Positions 43,224-51,522 are shown, counted from the stretch's first letter. The stretch is DNA of 57,623 nt from Arthrobacter wenxiniae (GCF_013376105.1 NZ_JAAMFM010000028.1:1-57623), one strand, 5' to 3'. The notes: generated by a model not told the origin, from the sequence alone. Translations and numbers: made by a program.

Positions 43224-44237
43224 ATGGACATTCAGCACTCCGCAAACACGGAATTCAGCACCAGGGGAGCGTACGTTACGGGCAGTGAATACACCCGCGA
43301 CACCAACTACATCGAAACGCGGATCACGCGCAACGCCGCGGACGGCTACCCCGTGGAGGCCGGGCGGTACCGGCTGGTGGTGGCGCGGGCGTGCCCCTGG
43401 GCGCACCGCTCCACCATTGTGCGCCGGCTGCTGGGGCTCGAGGACGCCATCTCGATTGGGGTGTGCGGGCCCACGCACGACGCACGGAGCTGGACCTTCG
43501 ACCTTGACCCGGGCGGCCTGGACCCCGTGCTGGGCATTCCCCGCCTGCAGGACGCCTACTTCAAGCGCACGCCCAACTATCCGCGCGGCATCACCGTCCC
43601 CGCCGTGGTGGACGTCCCGTCCGGAGCCGTGGTGACCAACAACTTCCCGCAAATCACCCTGGACTTCTCCACCGAATGGGGTGCCTTTCACCGCGACGGC
43701 GCGCCGGCGTTGTACCCGGAGGCGCTGCGGGAAGAGATCGACACCGTCAACGCGCGCGTCTTCACGGAGGTCAACAACGGCGTTTACCGCTGCGGCTTTG
43801 CGGGCAGCCAGGAAGCGTACGACGCCGCCTACGACCGCCTGTTCACGGCGCTGGACTGGCTGGAGGAACGCCTGGCGACGCAGCGCTACCTGGTGGGGGA
43901 CACCATCACCGAGGCGGACGTCCGCCTGTTCACCACGCTGGTCCGCTTCGACGCCGTCTACCACGGGCACTTCAAGTGCAACCGCAACAAGCTCATTGAA
44001 ATGCCGGCGCTGTGGGCCTACGCCCGCGATCTGTACCAGACCCCGGGATTTGGCGACACCGTCAACTTCGAGCAGATCAAGGCGCACTACTACATCGTCC
44101 ACGAGGACCTGAACCCCACGCAGATCGTCCCCAAGGGCCCGGACGAGTCCGGCTGGACGACCCCGCACGGGCGCGAAGTGCTCGGCGGGCGCCCGTTTGG
44201 TGACGGGACCCCGCCCACCAGGCCGGTTGACGCGTAA
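43224..44237 (+). CDS. Glutathionyl-hydroquinone reductase-like protein (Xi-class GST)
   Basis: A 337-residue protein of the ECM4/YqjG family. The thioredoxin-like N-terminal domain carries the catalytic motif VARACPWAHRSTIVRRLLGL (about residues 53-72), with the nucleophilic Cys in CPWAHR; the C-terminal helical domain contains DTITEADVRLFTTLVRFDAV (about 227-246). These enzymes reduce glutathionyl-hydroquinones. Actinobacteria mostly use mycothiol rather than glutathione, so the natural thiol substrate here may differ. A leaderless-type box supports the start. Confidence 0.87.
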   Translation: MDIQHSANTEFSTRGAYVTGSEYTRDTNYIETRITRNAADGYPVEAGRYRLVVARACPWAHRSTIVRRLLGLEDAISIGVCGPTHDARSWTFDLDPGGLDPVLGIPRLQDAYFKRTPNYPRGITVPAVVDVPSGAVVTNNFPQITLDFSTEWGAFHRDGAPALYPEALREEIDTVNARVFTEVNNGVYRCGFAGSQEAYDAAYDRLFTALDWLEERLATQRYLVGDTITEADVRLFTTLVRFDAVYHGHFKCNRNKLIEMPALWAYARDLYQTPGFGDTVNFEQIKAHYYIVHEDLNPTQIVPKGPDESGWTTPHGREVLGGRPFGDGTPPTRPVDA

Positions 44238-44243
44238 CGGGTC

Positions 44244-44342
44244 CGGATGGTTCCGGTGGTTGAGCCTGTCGAAACCCGGATGGTTCCGGTGGTTGAGCCT
44301 GTCGAAACCCGGATGGTTCCGGTGGTTGAGCCTGTCGAAACC
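44244..44342. repeat. Three exact tandem copies of a 33-bp repeat
   Basis: Units 44244-44276, 44277-44309 and 44310-44342 are identical. Each contains GGTGGTTGAGCCTGTCGAAA; the reverse complement gives TTTCGACAGGCTCAACCACC, the same family as the element at 33540-33628. The array fills the gap between two convergent genes. There are no variable spacers, so this is not a CRISPR array. Because 33 is a multiple of 3, one frame stays open across it. Confidence 0.9.
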
Positions 44343-44356
44343 CGGGGGCGTGAGGA

Positions 44357-44992
44357 TTAGTCGACGATCTTCAGGCCCGTGTTCCAGTTGAACGTCTCGA
44401 AGGCCGGGTTGGCCTGCAGGGTCATGACCAGGAATTGGAAGCCTTCGAGTTCGCGGGCCCGCTTGAGCGGCCCGGCAACGATGGGGCGCATGCCGCCGTC
44501 GGACACCAGCGAGGAGACGGCCGCGGCCGCGTCGGCGTTGTCGGCGGCGATGAACACGTCCAGGGCCTGCCCGCTGGTTTCGCCTGCGGCCAGTGCACCC
44601 GCGAAGGTCGTGTTGAAGGCCTTGACCACGTTTGCCGGGGTCAGGGCTGCGATTTCCTCGGCGGCGGATGTGCCCGGGGCAACGACCAGCGAGTCAAACG
44701 TCTCGAAGTTCACCGGGTTGGTGATGTCGATGACGGTCTTGCCGGCCAGACCGTCTCCGTAGGCGGACACCACTTCCTTGGCTGCCTCGAACGGCACGGC
44801 CAACGCGACAATCTCCCCCGCGGGAGGCTGGCCGACGGTGCCGGCGGTGACGTTGCCGCCCAGCTCCGCGGCGAAGGCCTGGGCCTTTTGGGCGTCGCGG
44901 TTGAGGACTTCCACGTTCCGCCCGGCTGCGAGGGCGCGTGCGGCGATGCCGCGGGCCATGTTTCCGGTGCCAACAATGGTGATGGTGCTCAT
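44357..44992 (-). CDS. NADPH-dependent F420 reductase-type oxidoreductase (MarR-controlled)
   Basis: A 211-residue Rossmann protein of the same family as the gene at 20083. It begins STITIVGTGNMARGIAARAL and has LNRDAQKAQ and KTVIDITNPVN in the expected places. The ATG at 44992 is preceded by GTAGGA; an upstream in-frame ATG lies inside the operator and is unlikely. A near-perfect promoter overlapped by a palindrome lies upstream, and a MarR gene is divergent, so it is probably repressed by that regulator and induced by a small ligand such as a quinone or aromatic acid. Confidence 0.85.
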   Translation of the reverse strand: MSTITIVGTGNMARGIAARALAAGRNVEVLNRDAQKAQAFAAELGGNVTAGTVGQPPAGEIVALAVPFEAAKEVVSAYGDGLAGKTVIDITNPVNFETFDSLVVAPGTSAAEEIAALTPANVVKAFNTTFAGALAAGETSGQALDVFIAADNADAAAAVSSLVSDGGMRPIVAGPLKRARELEGFQFLVMTLQANPAFETFNWNTGLKIVD

Positions 44993-45040
44993 GGTGATCC
45001 TACTTTCCAAGGGGGTTCGCTGGAAGTGTTTACTTGAAGC

Positions 45041-45077
45041 TGCAACTAAATATAGTTGCATTTAGTTGACGTGTCAA
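45041..45077 (-). promoter_or_regulatory. Promoter and overlapping MarR-type operator
   Basis: On the minus strand TTGACA (45072-45077) and TATATT (45049-45054) are separated by 17 bp. A palindrome TGCAACTA-AATA-TAGTTGCA (45041-45060) covers the -10 element, and a second inverted repeat CAACTAAAT (45043-45051) / ATTTAGTTG (45060-45068) overlaps it. Binding by the divergent MarR protein would block RNA polymerase. Confidence 0.8.
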
Positions 45078-45132
45078 GTAAAAAGCGGCCCGGTGCCGCC
45101 CGGCGCCGGGCAACCATGGAAAGATGGTGCCC

Positions 45133-45624
45133 ATGAGTGAACCGGGGCCGCGCTGGCTGAGCGCTGACGAGCGCGCCGCATGGCTGGCGCTGCTGTCCAC
45201 CACCACCCTGCTGCCGGGGGCGCTCGAAGCGCCGCTGCAGCAGGCGGCCAAGCTGTCACTGTTTGACTACAATGTATTGGCCATGCTCTCCGAGGCGCCC
45301 ACCGGTGCGCTGCCCATGAGCGAACTGGCGGCACGGACCAGTGCCTCGCTGTCACGGCTGTCCCATGTGGCGAAGAAGCTGCAGGCCCGCGGCCTGGTGA
45401 AACGCGCCATCCATGCCGACGACGCCCGCGTCACCTCGACCACCATCACGGGCGAGGGCTTGGCGCTGGTGGGAAAAATCGCGCCAGTCCACGTGGAATC
45501 CGTCAGAAAACTGGTCTTTGACCGGCTCGACGAGAGGGATGTGGCCGACCTGGCCCGGATCGGCCGCAAGCTCATGCGCGGCATGGACGCCAACCACTGG
45601 ATCCTGCGCACCCCGGCGCCGTGA
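45133..45624 (+). CDS. MarR-family transcriptional regulator
   Basis: A 163-residue winged-helix repressor. The recognition region reads MSELAARTSASLSRLSHVAK (about residues 60-79) and the wing contains HADDARVTSTTITGEG with the family's Asp-x-Arg (about 94-109). The ATG at 45133 was chosen because TGGAAAG lies 9 nt upstream; an in-frame ATG at 45124 lacks spacing. It is divergent from the F420-type reductase and most likely represses it and itself. Confidence 0.88.
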   Translation: MSEPGPRWLSADERAAWLALLSTTTLLPGALEAPLQQAAKLSLFDYNVLAMLSEAPTGALPMSELAARTSASLSRLSHVAKKLQARGLVKRAIHADDARVTSTTITGEGLALVGKIAPVHVESVRKLVFDRLDERDVADLARIGRKLMRGMDANHWILRTPAP

Positions 45625-45806
45625 GCACGCGCGGACTGGGGCTTTCATGTGGACCGCTGGCCGCCGCGGTCCTGTGGGAAGCCACGGAATACAGGCCCGG
45701 AGACGGCCTGTCTGCGTGGCGAACGGACCAGGCCCTGCCTTCCTGATGCAACCGGGTCCGAATGGCTGTGTGACCATCGCGAAATTGCAGGATTGCCGTG
45801 CAGCTA

Positions 45807-45835
45807 TTGAGAGCTGGTTTTATTGGGGGCATAAT
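45807..45835 (+). promoter_or_regulatory. Promoter for the VOC-family gene
   Basis: TTGAGA (45807-45812) and CATAAT (45830-45835) are separated by 17 bp, about 35 nt before the start at 45870. The remaining upstream gap (45625-45806) shows no gene. Confidence 0.6.
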
Positions 45836-45869
45836 TCTCTCCACCCGTCATCTTTGAAGGAGAGCCGGC

Positions 45870-46289
45870 ATGACCACACGCCTTAACCCTTACCTTGGCT
45901 TCCGCGGCAACGCGAAGGAGGCCATGGAGTTTTACCAGACCGTATTCGGCGGCGAGCTGTCGCTGAGCACGTTCCGCGAATCCGGCGGCGGGGTGGAGGA
46001 CTCCGAGCTGGACCAGATCATGCACGGCGCGCTGCTCACCGACGGTGGCCTCTCCCTTATGGGTGCGGACACGCCCAGCCACATGGAATTCAAGCCCGGC
46101 ACCAACCACCAGGTCTCGCTCACCGGCGAGGATGAGGGCGAACTCCGCGGCTACTGGGACAAGCTCTCCGCCGCCGGCACGGTCACCGTGCCGCTGGCCA
46201 AGGCCCCGTGGGGCGACACCTTCGGCATGTGCGTCGACGCCTTCGGCATCCCCTGGATGGTCAATATCGCCGGGATCCCGCAGGCCTGA
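45870..46289 (+). CDS. VOC-family protein (PhnB/glyoxalase-like)
   Basis: A 139-residue vicinal-oxygen-chelate protein of the PhnB group. It starts TTRLNPYLGFRGNAKEAMEF and has the two-repeat beta-alpha-beta pattern, ending GDTFGMCVDAFGIPWMVNI, typical for this group. GAAGGAGA precedes the ATG. The function of PhnB-like proteins is not established, and no substrate can be given. Confidence 0.87.
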   Translation: MTTRLNPYLGFRGNAKEAMEFYQTVFGGELSLSTFRESGGGVEDSELDQIMHGALLTDGGLSLMGADTPSHMEFKPGTNHQVSLTGEDEGELRGYWDKLSAAGTVTVPLAKAPWGDTFGMCVDAFGIPWMVNIAGIPQA

Positions 46290-46381
46290 CCCGCCACCGC
46301 CCCGTCGCTGCCCGCCACGCATGCGCTGATCGTTGGCGGGCCCCCATGCCGGCACTCGGGCGCCCTCACGGACCTGGGGCG

Positions 46382-46834
46382 CTAGCTGCCGAGCAGGCCC
46401 AGGATCCTGGCCAGCTCGGCGCGATCGTCCGCCGACAGCCGGGCGAAGTACTCGTTGGCGCTGTCGCGGCGCCCGGCCGAGATGTCGGCAAAAAGCTGCC
46501 GGCCGGCTGCCGTGGCCACCACCAGGGTGGCGCGACGGTCGGTCGGATCGGGGCCTCGCCGCACCAGGCCCTTGGACTCCAGCTGGTCCACCACCTCGGT
46601 GGCCGAGCGCGGGGCAATGCGCAGGCGCTCTGACAGGTCCTTCAGGCGGACACCCGCCACGTCGGGGGCGCCCCCGCCCGGGGCACAGGCGCGCATGAGT
46701 GTCATGAGCGCCCGCCACTGGTGCGGGGTCAGTTCCCACGGGGCCAGCTGTTCGGCCCAGGTGCGCCGCAGCCCCCGGAAGGCGCCGTGGAACAGCTCGC
46801 CGAGATCTGCAGAAGTGTCGCGGGGACGTGTCAT
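46382..46834 (-). CDS. MarR-family regulator of the adjacent ABC exporter
   Basis: A 150-residue MarR protein. The DNA-binding region is LKDLSERLRIAPRSATEVVD (about residues 63-82), and the wing carries DPTDRRATLVVAT (about 94-106) with the conserved Asp and Arg. It is divergent from an ABC exporter gene with 102 nt between, the usual arrangement for a repressor of drug efflux. A leaderless-type TAGACT box supports the start. Confidence 0.88.
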   Translation of the reverse strand: MTRPRDTSADLGELFHGAFRGLRRTWAEQLAPWELTPHQWRALMTLMRACAPGGGAPDVAGVRLKDLSERLRIAPRSATEVVDQLESKGLVRRGPDPTDRRATLVVATAAGRQLFADISAGRRDSANEYFARLSADDRAELARILGLLGS

Positions 46835-46840
46835 GACAAC

Positions 46841-46846
46841 AGTCTA
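46841..46846 (-). promoter_or_regulatory. Leaderless-type -10 box for the MarR gene
   Basis: TAGACT on the minus strand ends 6 nt before the ATG at 46834. It lies immediately beside the exporter -35 element, so the two promoters are nearly back to back. Confidence 0.55.
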
Positions 46847-46851
46847 CCGAA

Positions 46852-46883
46852 GTTGACTGGCAACCACATAGTGAGGTAACCTC
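46852..46883 (+). promoter_or_regulatory. Exporter promoter with candidate MarR operators
   Basis: TTGACT (46853-46858) and TAACCT (46877-46882) are separated by 18 bp. GAGGT-A-ACCTC (46873-46883) is a palindrome over the -10 box, and GTTG/CAAC (46852-46855, 46861-46864) a shorter one over the -35 box. Either could be the site for the divergent MarR protein. Confidence 0.6.
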
Positions 46884-46936
46884 TGTATTGATTGATGCGA
46901 CTCCCGCACCCCGCACACCTTCTGGAGGTGCAGCCC

Positions 46937-48796
46937 ATGACGGAGATGAAGACTTCCTCCCACGGCAGCCAAGGCCGACCCGCCGCAACCCCTTCACGCG
47001 GTGACCGCGGCCCCGGCCGCGTCAACCCCGCAGACAAGAAACAAATCAAGGCACATCCCGTAAGCCTCAAGCGCATCGCGGCATTGTTTGCCCCGCACAA
47101 GGTGACCATCACCGTCGTCGTACTACTCATTACCGCATCGAGCGTCATCAGCCTGGCCCAGCCGTTCCTGGTCCGCGGCATCATCGACTCGGCCCTGCCG
47201 GACAGGAACCTGCCGCTGCTTGGCTGGCTGGCCGGCGCCATGATCGCCGTCGCCGCCGCCACCGCTGCGATTGGCGTGGTCCAGACGTGGATGGCCACCG
47301 CCATGGGCCAGGAAATCATGCACACGCTGCGCACCCGGCTGTTCATGCATCTGCAAAGGCAGTCGCTCGCGTTCTTCACCACAACCCGCAGCGGCGAGGT
47401 GCAATCGCGCCTGAACAACGACATTTCCGGCATGCAGTCGGTCATCACGTCCACGGCCACCGGCGTCGCGTCGAACCTGACCACGGCGGTTGGCACGGCC
47501 GTGGCCATGGTGGCGCTTTCGCCCCGGCTCTCCCTGATGTCGCTGATCGTCATCCCGCCGGCCGTCTGGTTCTCCCGCCGCGTGGCCCTGCTGCGGCGCG
47601 ACGTCACCTCCTCCATGCAGGCCGAGCTCGCCACCATGAACACCTACGTGGAGGAGGGCCTGAGCGTCTCCGGCGTGCGCCTGGCCAAAACCCTCGGCAC
47701 CACCGGCCGCGACGCCGCCCGCTACACCGAAAGCTCCCAGCGGCTCATCGGCCTGGAACTGCGCTCGCAGTTGGCCGGCCGCTGGCGGATGGCCACCATG
47801 GGCATCATCTTCTCGGCCATCCCGGCGCTGATTTACTTCGCCGGCGGGCTGCCCGGAAGCACCATGAGCATCGGCACGATCGTGGCGTTCACGGCGCTGC
47901 AGGCCGCCATCTTCCGCCCCATCATGGGCCTGCTGAACCTCGGCGTCCAGTGGGTCACGGCCATGGCGCTGTTCAGCCGCATCTTTGAATACCTCGACCT
48001 GGTCCCGGACATCACCGCCCCCGCCCGCCCCGTCCCACTGGACCCGGCCGCCGTCCGCGGCGAGGTCCGCTTTGAAAACGTCCATTTTGCCTACGACGGC
48101 GGCCCGGATGTTTTGCGCGGCATCGACCTTGCGCTTCCCGCCGGGTCCGCCACGGCCGTGGTTGGCCCCACGGGCTCCGGAAAGTCGACATTGGGCGCGC
48201 TGCTGCCTCGGCTGCATGACACCACCGCCGGCCGGGTCACCATAGACGGCGTGGATGTCAGGGACATTGCCCCCGAGGTTCTCGCCCGGATAGTCGGCGT
48301 GGTGTCCCAGGAGACGTACCTGATCCACGCGTCGATCCGCGAAAACCTGCAGCTCGCAGCACCGGACGCCGGCGACGCGGAACTCTGGCAGGCTCTGGGT
48401 GCGGCACGGATAGCCGACCTCGTGGCAGGGCTGCCTGATGGCCTGGACACGCTGGTGGGCGCCCGCGGCCACCGCTTCTCCGGCGGCGAGCAGCAGCGCC
48501 TGGCCATTGCCCGGACCATCCTGCGCAACCCGCGCGTGCTCATCCTTGACGAGGCCACCTCCGCGCTGGACAACACCACGGAGGCGCAGGTGCAGGCGGC
48601 GCTGGACCACCTCGCCGTCGGACGCACCACGCTGACCATTGCCCACCGGCTCTCCACGATCGAGGATGCGGACCAGCTGGCTGTCCTGGCCGGCGGCGAA
48701 CTGGTGGAACGCGGCACGCCGGCCCGGCTGCGGGACGCCGGGGGAGCCTACGCAGCCCTCCTGGCGGCGGACGAGCAACTGGAGCCGGCCGCGTAG
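46937..48796 (+). CDS. ABC exporter, fused membrane and ATPase domains
   Basis: A 619-residue half-transporter with an N-terminal six-helix exporter domain (about residues 50-340) and a C-terminal ATPase: Walker A GPTGSGKST (about 410), signature FSGGEQQR (about 513), Walker B VLILDEATSALD (about 535) and the switch region IAHRLSTIEDADQ. It should work as a homodimer or with a partner not present here. The ATG at 46937 has GGAGGT 8 nt upstream. Control by the divergent MarR protein suggests export of a toxic compound or antibiotic; the substrate is unknown. Confidence 0.9.
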   Translation: MTEMKTSSHGSQGRPAATPSRGDRGPGRVNPADKKQIKAHPVSLKRIAALFAPHKVTITVVVLLITASSVISLAQPFLVRGIIDSALPDRNLPLLGWLAGAMIAVAAATAAIGVVQTWMATAMGQEIMHTLRTRLFMHLQRQSLAFFTTTRSGEVQSRLNNDISGMQSVITSTATGVASNLTTAVGTAVAMVALSPRLSLMSLIVIPPAVWFSRRVALLRRDVTSSMQAELATMNTYVEEGLSVSGVRLAKTLGTTGRDAARYTESSQRLIGLELRSQLAGRWRMATMGIIFSAIPALIYFAGGLPGSTMSIGTIVAFTALQAAIFRPIMGLLNLGVQWVTAMALFSRIFEYLDLVPDITAPARPVPLDPAAVRGEVRFENVHFAYDGGPDVLRGIDLALPAGSATAVVGPTGSGKSTLGALLPRLHDTTAGRVTIDGVDVRDIAPEVLARIVGVVSQETYLIHASIRENLQLAAPDAGDAELWQALGAARIADLVAGLPDGLDTLVGARGHRFSGGEQQRLAIARTILRNPRVLILDEATSALDNTTEAQVQAALDHLAVGRTTLTIAHRLSTIEDADQLAVLAGGELVERGTPARLRDAGGAYAALLAADEQLEPAA

Positions 48797-48962
48797 GAGG
48801 CCGGGAGCTGGGGATCCCCCGACATCGGGCAGGATGGCGTCAACTGACCGGACCGTTGACGTTTCAGCTGGGGTCAGCCACAGATTGGGCGTTGCCAACC
48901 CAGTTGTAACGGCTACGCCCAGTGCTACCGCTAAACCGGGCTGGCGGGCCCGACGACACCCG

Positions 48963-50360
48963 CTATGCCGCCCGGCGCGACACCAGCAGCGCCCCGGCGG
49001 CCAGCAGGATGCCCGCCCCAAACGCCATGACATAGCCGGCACCGCCCAGGCCCAGCAGCGCGGCGAAGACGGCGCCCACCACGGCGAGGGCGGCCGCCGT
49101 CGTCAGTGTTTCACTCAGCTGCAGGGCCGAGGAGTTGGCGCCCTGCTCGTGCGGCGCCGAATCCTGGAGCACCAACACGGACTGCGTGGGGTACGCCATG
49201 CCGATGCCGAGCCCGGCGGAGGCCCAACCCGCCCAGGCGATCCACACGGGCCAGCCCGGCACCAGGACCAGCGCGGACACAGCCATCCCCGCCAGCATGA
49301 ACGCCGCGCCGAGGCGCAGCGACTGCCGCGCCGGCGCCATCCCCCGCGCCGCAAGCCAGGCGCCGAGGGCCCACGTCACGCCCCCCACCGTCAGCGACAG
49401 CCCGGCCAGCCACGCAGGCAGTCCCCGCTGGTCGATCATGTACAGGGGCAGGTAAACGTCCGCAATGGTGAACGCCGTGCCCATCAGTCCCCGCATCAGG
49501 ACCAGCGACGGCAGCCCGCGCACCATCCGCCACGTGCCCCGCGGCAGCAGCTTGCCGACCGCAACACACAGCAGTACGACGGCGGCCCCCAGTTCCACCG
49601 GCCACCATCCTTGGGTGCGTGCGCTGGCGTCGCCCAGGGCCAGGACGGAGACGGAGGCCGCGACCGCCCAGGCAGGAGCCCGCCACAGCTTCGGCGGGCG
49701 AGCCCCTTCCGCTGATCGAACGGGTCGGGATCCGGGATCAAGGCCGCCCGGCGGAACCGTCCCCTGGTTCATCCCGGTGCCCTGGGTGCCCCGGTAAATC
49801 ACGGCGGCCGCCGCGGCTGCCAGGAGGGGGACGGTGGCGAACACCCAGCGCCAGCCAAAGTGGTCGGTGATGACCCCGCTCAGTGCGGGCCCCACAATGG
49901 AGGGCAGCAGCCAGGCGGCGGCCAGCGCCCCGAACATTTTGGGACGGAGGTGGGCCGGGAACACCCGGGCGATGGCCACGTAGAGGGCGACGCCGTCGAG
50001 CCCGGTGCCCAGGCCCTGCACGGCGCGGGCCGCGACCAGCCATTCCATGGTGGGCGCCGCGGCGGCCAGTGCCAGTCCCGCCACGTAAATGGCGACCCCG
50101 GTCAGCAGCGGCTTTTGCGGGCCGGCCCGGTCAATCCACAGGGCTGCAAGGGTCATCGACACCACCGACGTGGCCATCGTGACGCCGAAGGCCAGGCCGT
50201 AAAGGGGGAGGCCGTGGAGTTCGTTGGCGGCGCGCGGCATGGCCGTTGTGATGGCGGCCGACGAATAGGCCACCATGAAGGCCAGGCCAAAGAATCCCAC
50301 GGTGGCGCTGCGGTATTGGGCCGCCCAGATCGAAGCGGGCGCGCTCACTGCCGGCGGCAT
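48963..50360 (-). CDS. MFS exporter
   Basis: A 465-residue major facilitator with about 12-14 membrane segments. ALWIDRAGPQKPLLTG (about residues 70-85) is the loop after the second helix, and AARAVQGLGTGLDGVALYVA (about 110-129) resembles motif C-type antiporter helices of drug exporters. An Arg/Pro-rich cytoplasmic loop lies near residues 200-225. It is divergent from the SGNH hydrolase gene. Substrate unknown. Confidence 0.83.
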   Translation of the reverse strand: MPPAVSAPASIWAAQYRSATVGFFGLAFMVAYSSAAITTAMPRAANELHGLPLYGLAFGVTMATSVVSMTLAALWIDRAGPQKPLLTGVAIYVAGLALAAAAPTMEWLVAARAVQGLGTGLDGVALYVAIARVFPAHLRPKMFGALAAAWLLPSIVGPALSGVITDHFGWRWVFATVPLLAAAAAAVIYRGTQGTGMNQGTVPPGGLDPGSRPVRSAEGARPPKLWRAPAWAVAASVSVLALGDASARTQGWWPVELGAAVVLLCVAVGKLLPRGTWRMVRGLPSLVLMRGLMGTAFTIADVYLPLYMIDQRGLPAWLAGLSLTVGGVTWALGAWLAARGMAPARQSLRLGAAFMLAGMAVSALVLVPGWPVWIAWAGWASAGLGIGMAYPTQSVLVLQDSAPHEQGANSSALQLSETLTTAAALAVVGAVFAALLGLGGAGYVMAFGAGILLAAGALLVSRRAA

Positions 50361-50415
50361 GGGGTCTCGGACATAGGATTAGCCTAATTAACGAAGGCGC
50401 AACAAGGAGACAGGC

Positions 50416-51195
50416 GTGGAATTTTCACAACGGTACGTGGCGCTGGGCGACTCGTTCACCGAGGGGCTGGGCGACACCGCGCCGGGGCTGCCCAACCAGG
50501 TCCGCGGCTGGGCCGACCGCACGGCCGAGCAGCTGGCCATGGCCCACGCGGAGGAATCGTTCGGGTACGCCAACCTGGCCATCCGCGGCAAGATGATGAA
50601 GCAGATCCTCAGCGGACAGGTGGACGCCGCCGTGGCCATGAACCCCACGCTCGTCACCATCTACGCCGGCATCAACGACATCCTGCGCCCCAAGGTGGAC
50701 ATCGACGCCATGCTGGCCGCCTATTCCCTGGGCTTGGCCAAGCTGACGGACACGGGTGCCCGCGTGCTCGTCTTCACGGGCTTTGACGCCAGCAGCTCGA
50801 AGGTCTTTGCCGGCATCCGCGGCCGCACGGCCGTGTACAACGAGCTGCTGCGCGAGGCGGCGGAGGTGCGCGGCGCGGAAATAGTGGACTACTGGCGCTT
50901 CCGCGAATACAACGACTGGCGGCTGTGGGGCGTGGACCGCATGCACATGTCCACCCCTGGCCACATCAACATGGCGAACAGGGTCCTGGAGCGACTGGGC
51001 GAGACGGTCCGCATCCCCGTGCCCGAACTGCCGCCCGTCCCTGTCCGGACGACGGCCGAAACCCTCAAGGACAACGCCGCCTGGACCAAGGAATACGTGG
51101 GCCCGTGGATCGGGCGCCGGCTGCGCGGCGTGTCCTCCGGGGACAAGCTTTCCGCGCGCTGGCCGGTGCTGCGTTCGCCGGCGGTCCGGAACTGA
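50416..51195 (+). CDS. SGNH/GDSL-family hydrolase
   Basis: A 259-residue esterase-fold protein without a signal peptide. Block I is VALGDSFTEGLGD (Ser about 12), block III IYAGINDILRP (Gly-x-Asn-Asp, about 78) and block V DRMHMSTPGH (Asp-x-x-His, about 175), so the full catalytic set is present. It should hydrolyse ester or amide bonds of an undefined substrate. The start is GTG with AAGGAGA 5 nt upstream. TTAG-C-CTAA between it and the divergent MFS gene could be a shared operator. Confidence 0.87.
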   Translation: MEFSQRYVALGDSFTEGLGDTAPGLPNQVRGWADRTAEQLAMAHAEESFGYANLAIRGKMMKQILSGQVDAAVAMNPTLVTIYAGINDILRPKVDIDAMLAAYSLGLAKLTDTGARVLVFTGFDASSSKVFAGIRGRTAVYNELLREAAEVRGAEIVDYWRFREYNDWRLWGVDRMHMSTPGHINMANRVLERLGETVRIPVPELPPVPVRTTAETLKDNAAWTKEYVGPWIGRRLRGVSSGDKLSARWPVLRSPAVRN

Positions 51196-51201
51196 GGCGC
51201 C

Positions 51202-51522
51202 GTGGGCGCCCCTTGGGACCGCACGACGGGACCGCACGACGCCGGGACTCCAGCGGCTGCCTTCCGGCCGCCTGGGGCGTGGCCGGGCCTGAAATGTCCG
51301 CCTCCGGAGGGGCTGCGGCCTGACCTTGGGCTGTACGTGACCGGCCGGACCGAAAATGTCGGCTGGCCGGGCCAAGGGTTGCGCTGGCCCGACTTTTGGC
51401 TGCCGCGGGACCGCGCTGCCGCGGTTCAGGCAATCCGGGAGGGTTGGCTGCCAGCCGGCACCCAACGCGAGGAGGTGGCCTGTGGGGGGGGCGACGCGGT
51501 TCGCGCGAAACTTCCCTCTTGA
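51202..51522 (+). pseudogene. Truncated protein-tyrosine-phosphatase-like gene
   Basis: The frame contains GLYVTGRTENVGWPGQGLRW, PDFWLPRDRAAAVQAIREGW and EEVACGGG, which matches an actinobacterial phosphatase family whose catalytic loop normally continues CGGGxGRTGTAL. Here the sequence leaves the family straight after CGGG and stops about ten residues later; no other frame carries the missing GRTG. The catalytic Arg and the C-terminal half are absent. The 5' end is also unclear, and a 13-bp tandem duplication (51215-51227, 51228-51240) lies there. It is probably a remnant created by a deletion or rearrangement ahead of rpmB. Confidence 0.6.

Noticed and set aside
44244-44342. CRISPR-like array
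   Set aside because: The three units are identical and abut each other with no spacers, and no cas gene is nearby.
48797-48962. Possible small RNA or tRNA-like region between the ABC exporter and MFS genes
   Set aside because: Only short, imperfect inverted repeats (such as GTCAAC/GTTGAC) are present; no tRNA-like fold or terminator could be supported.
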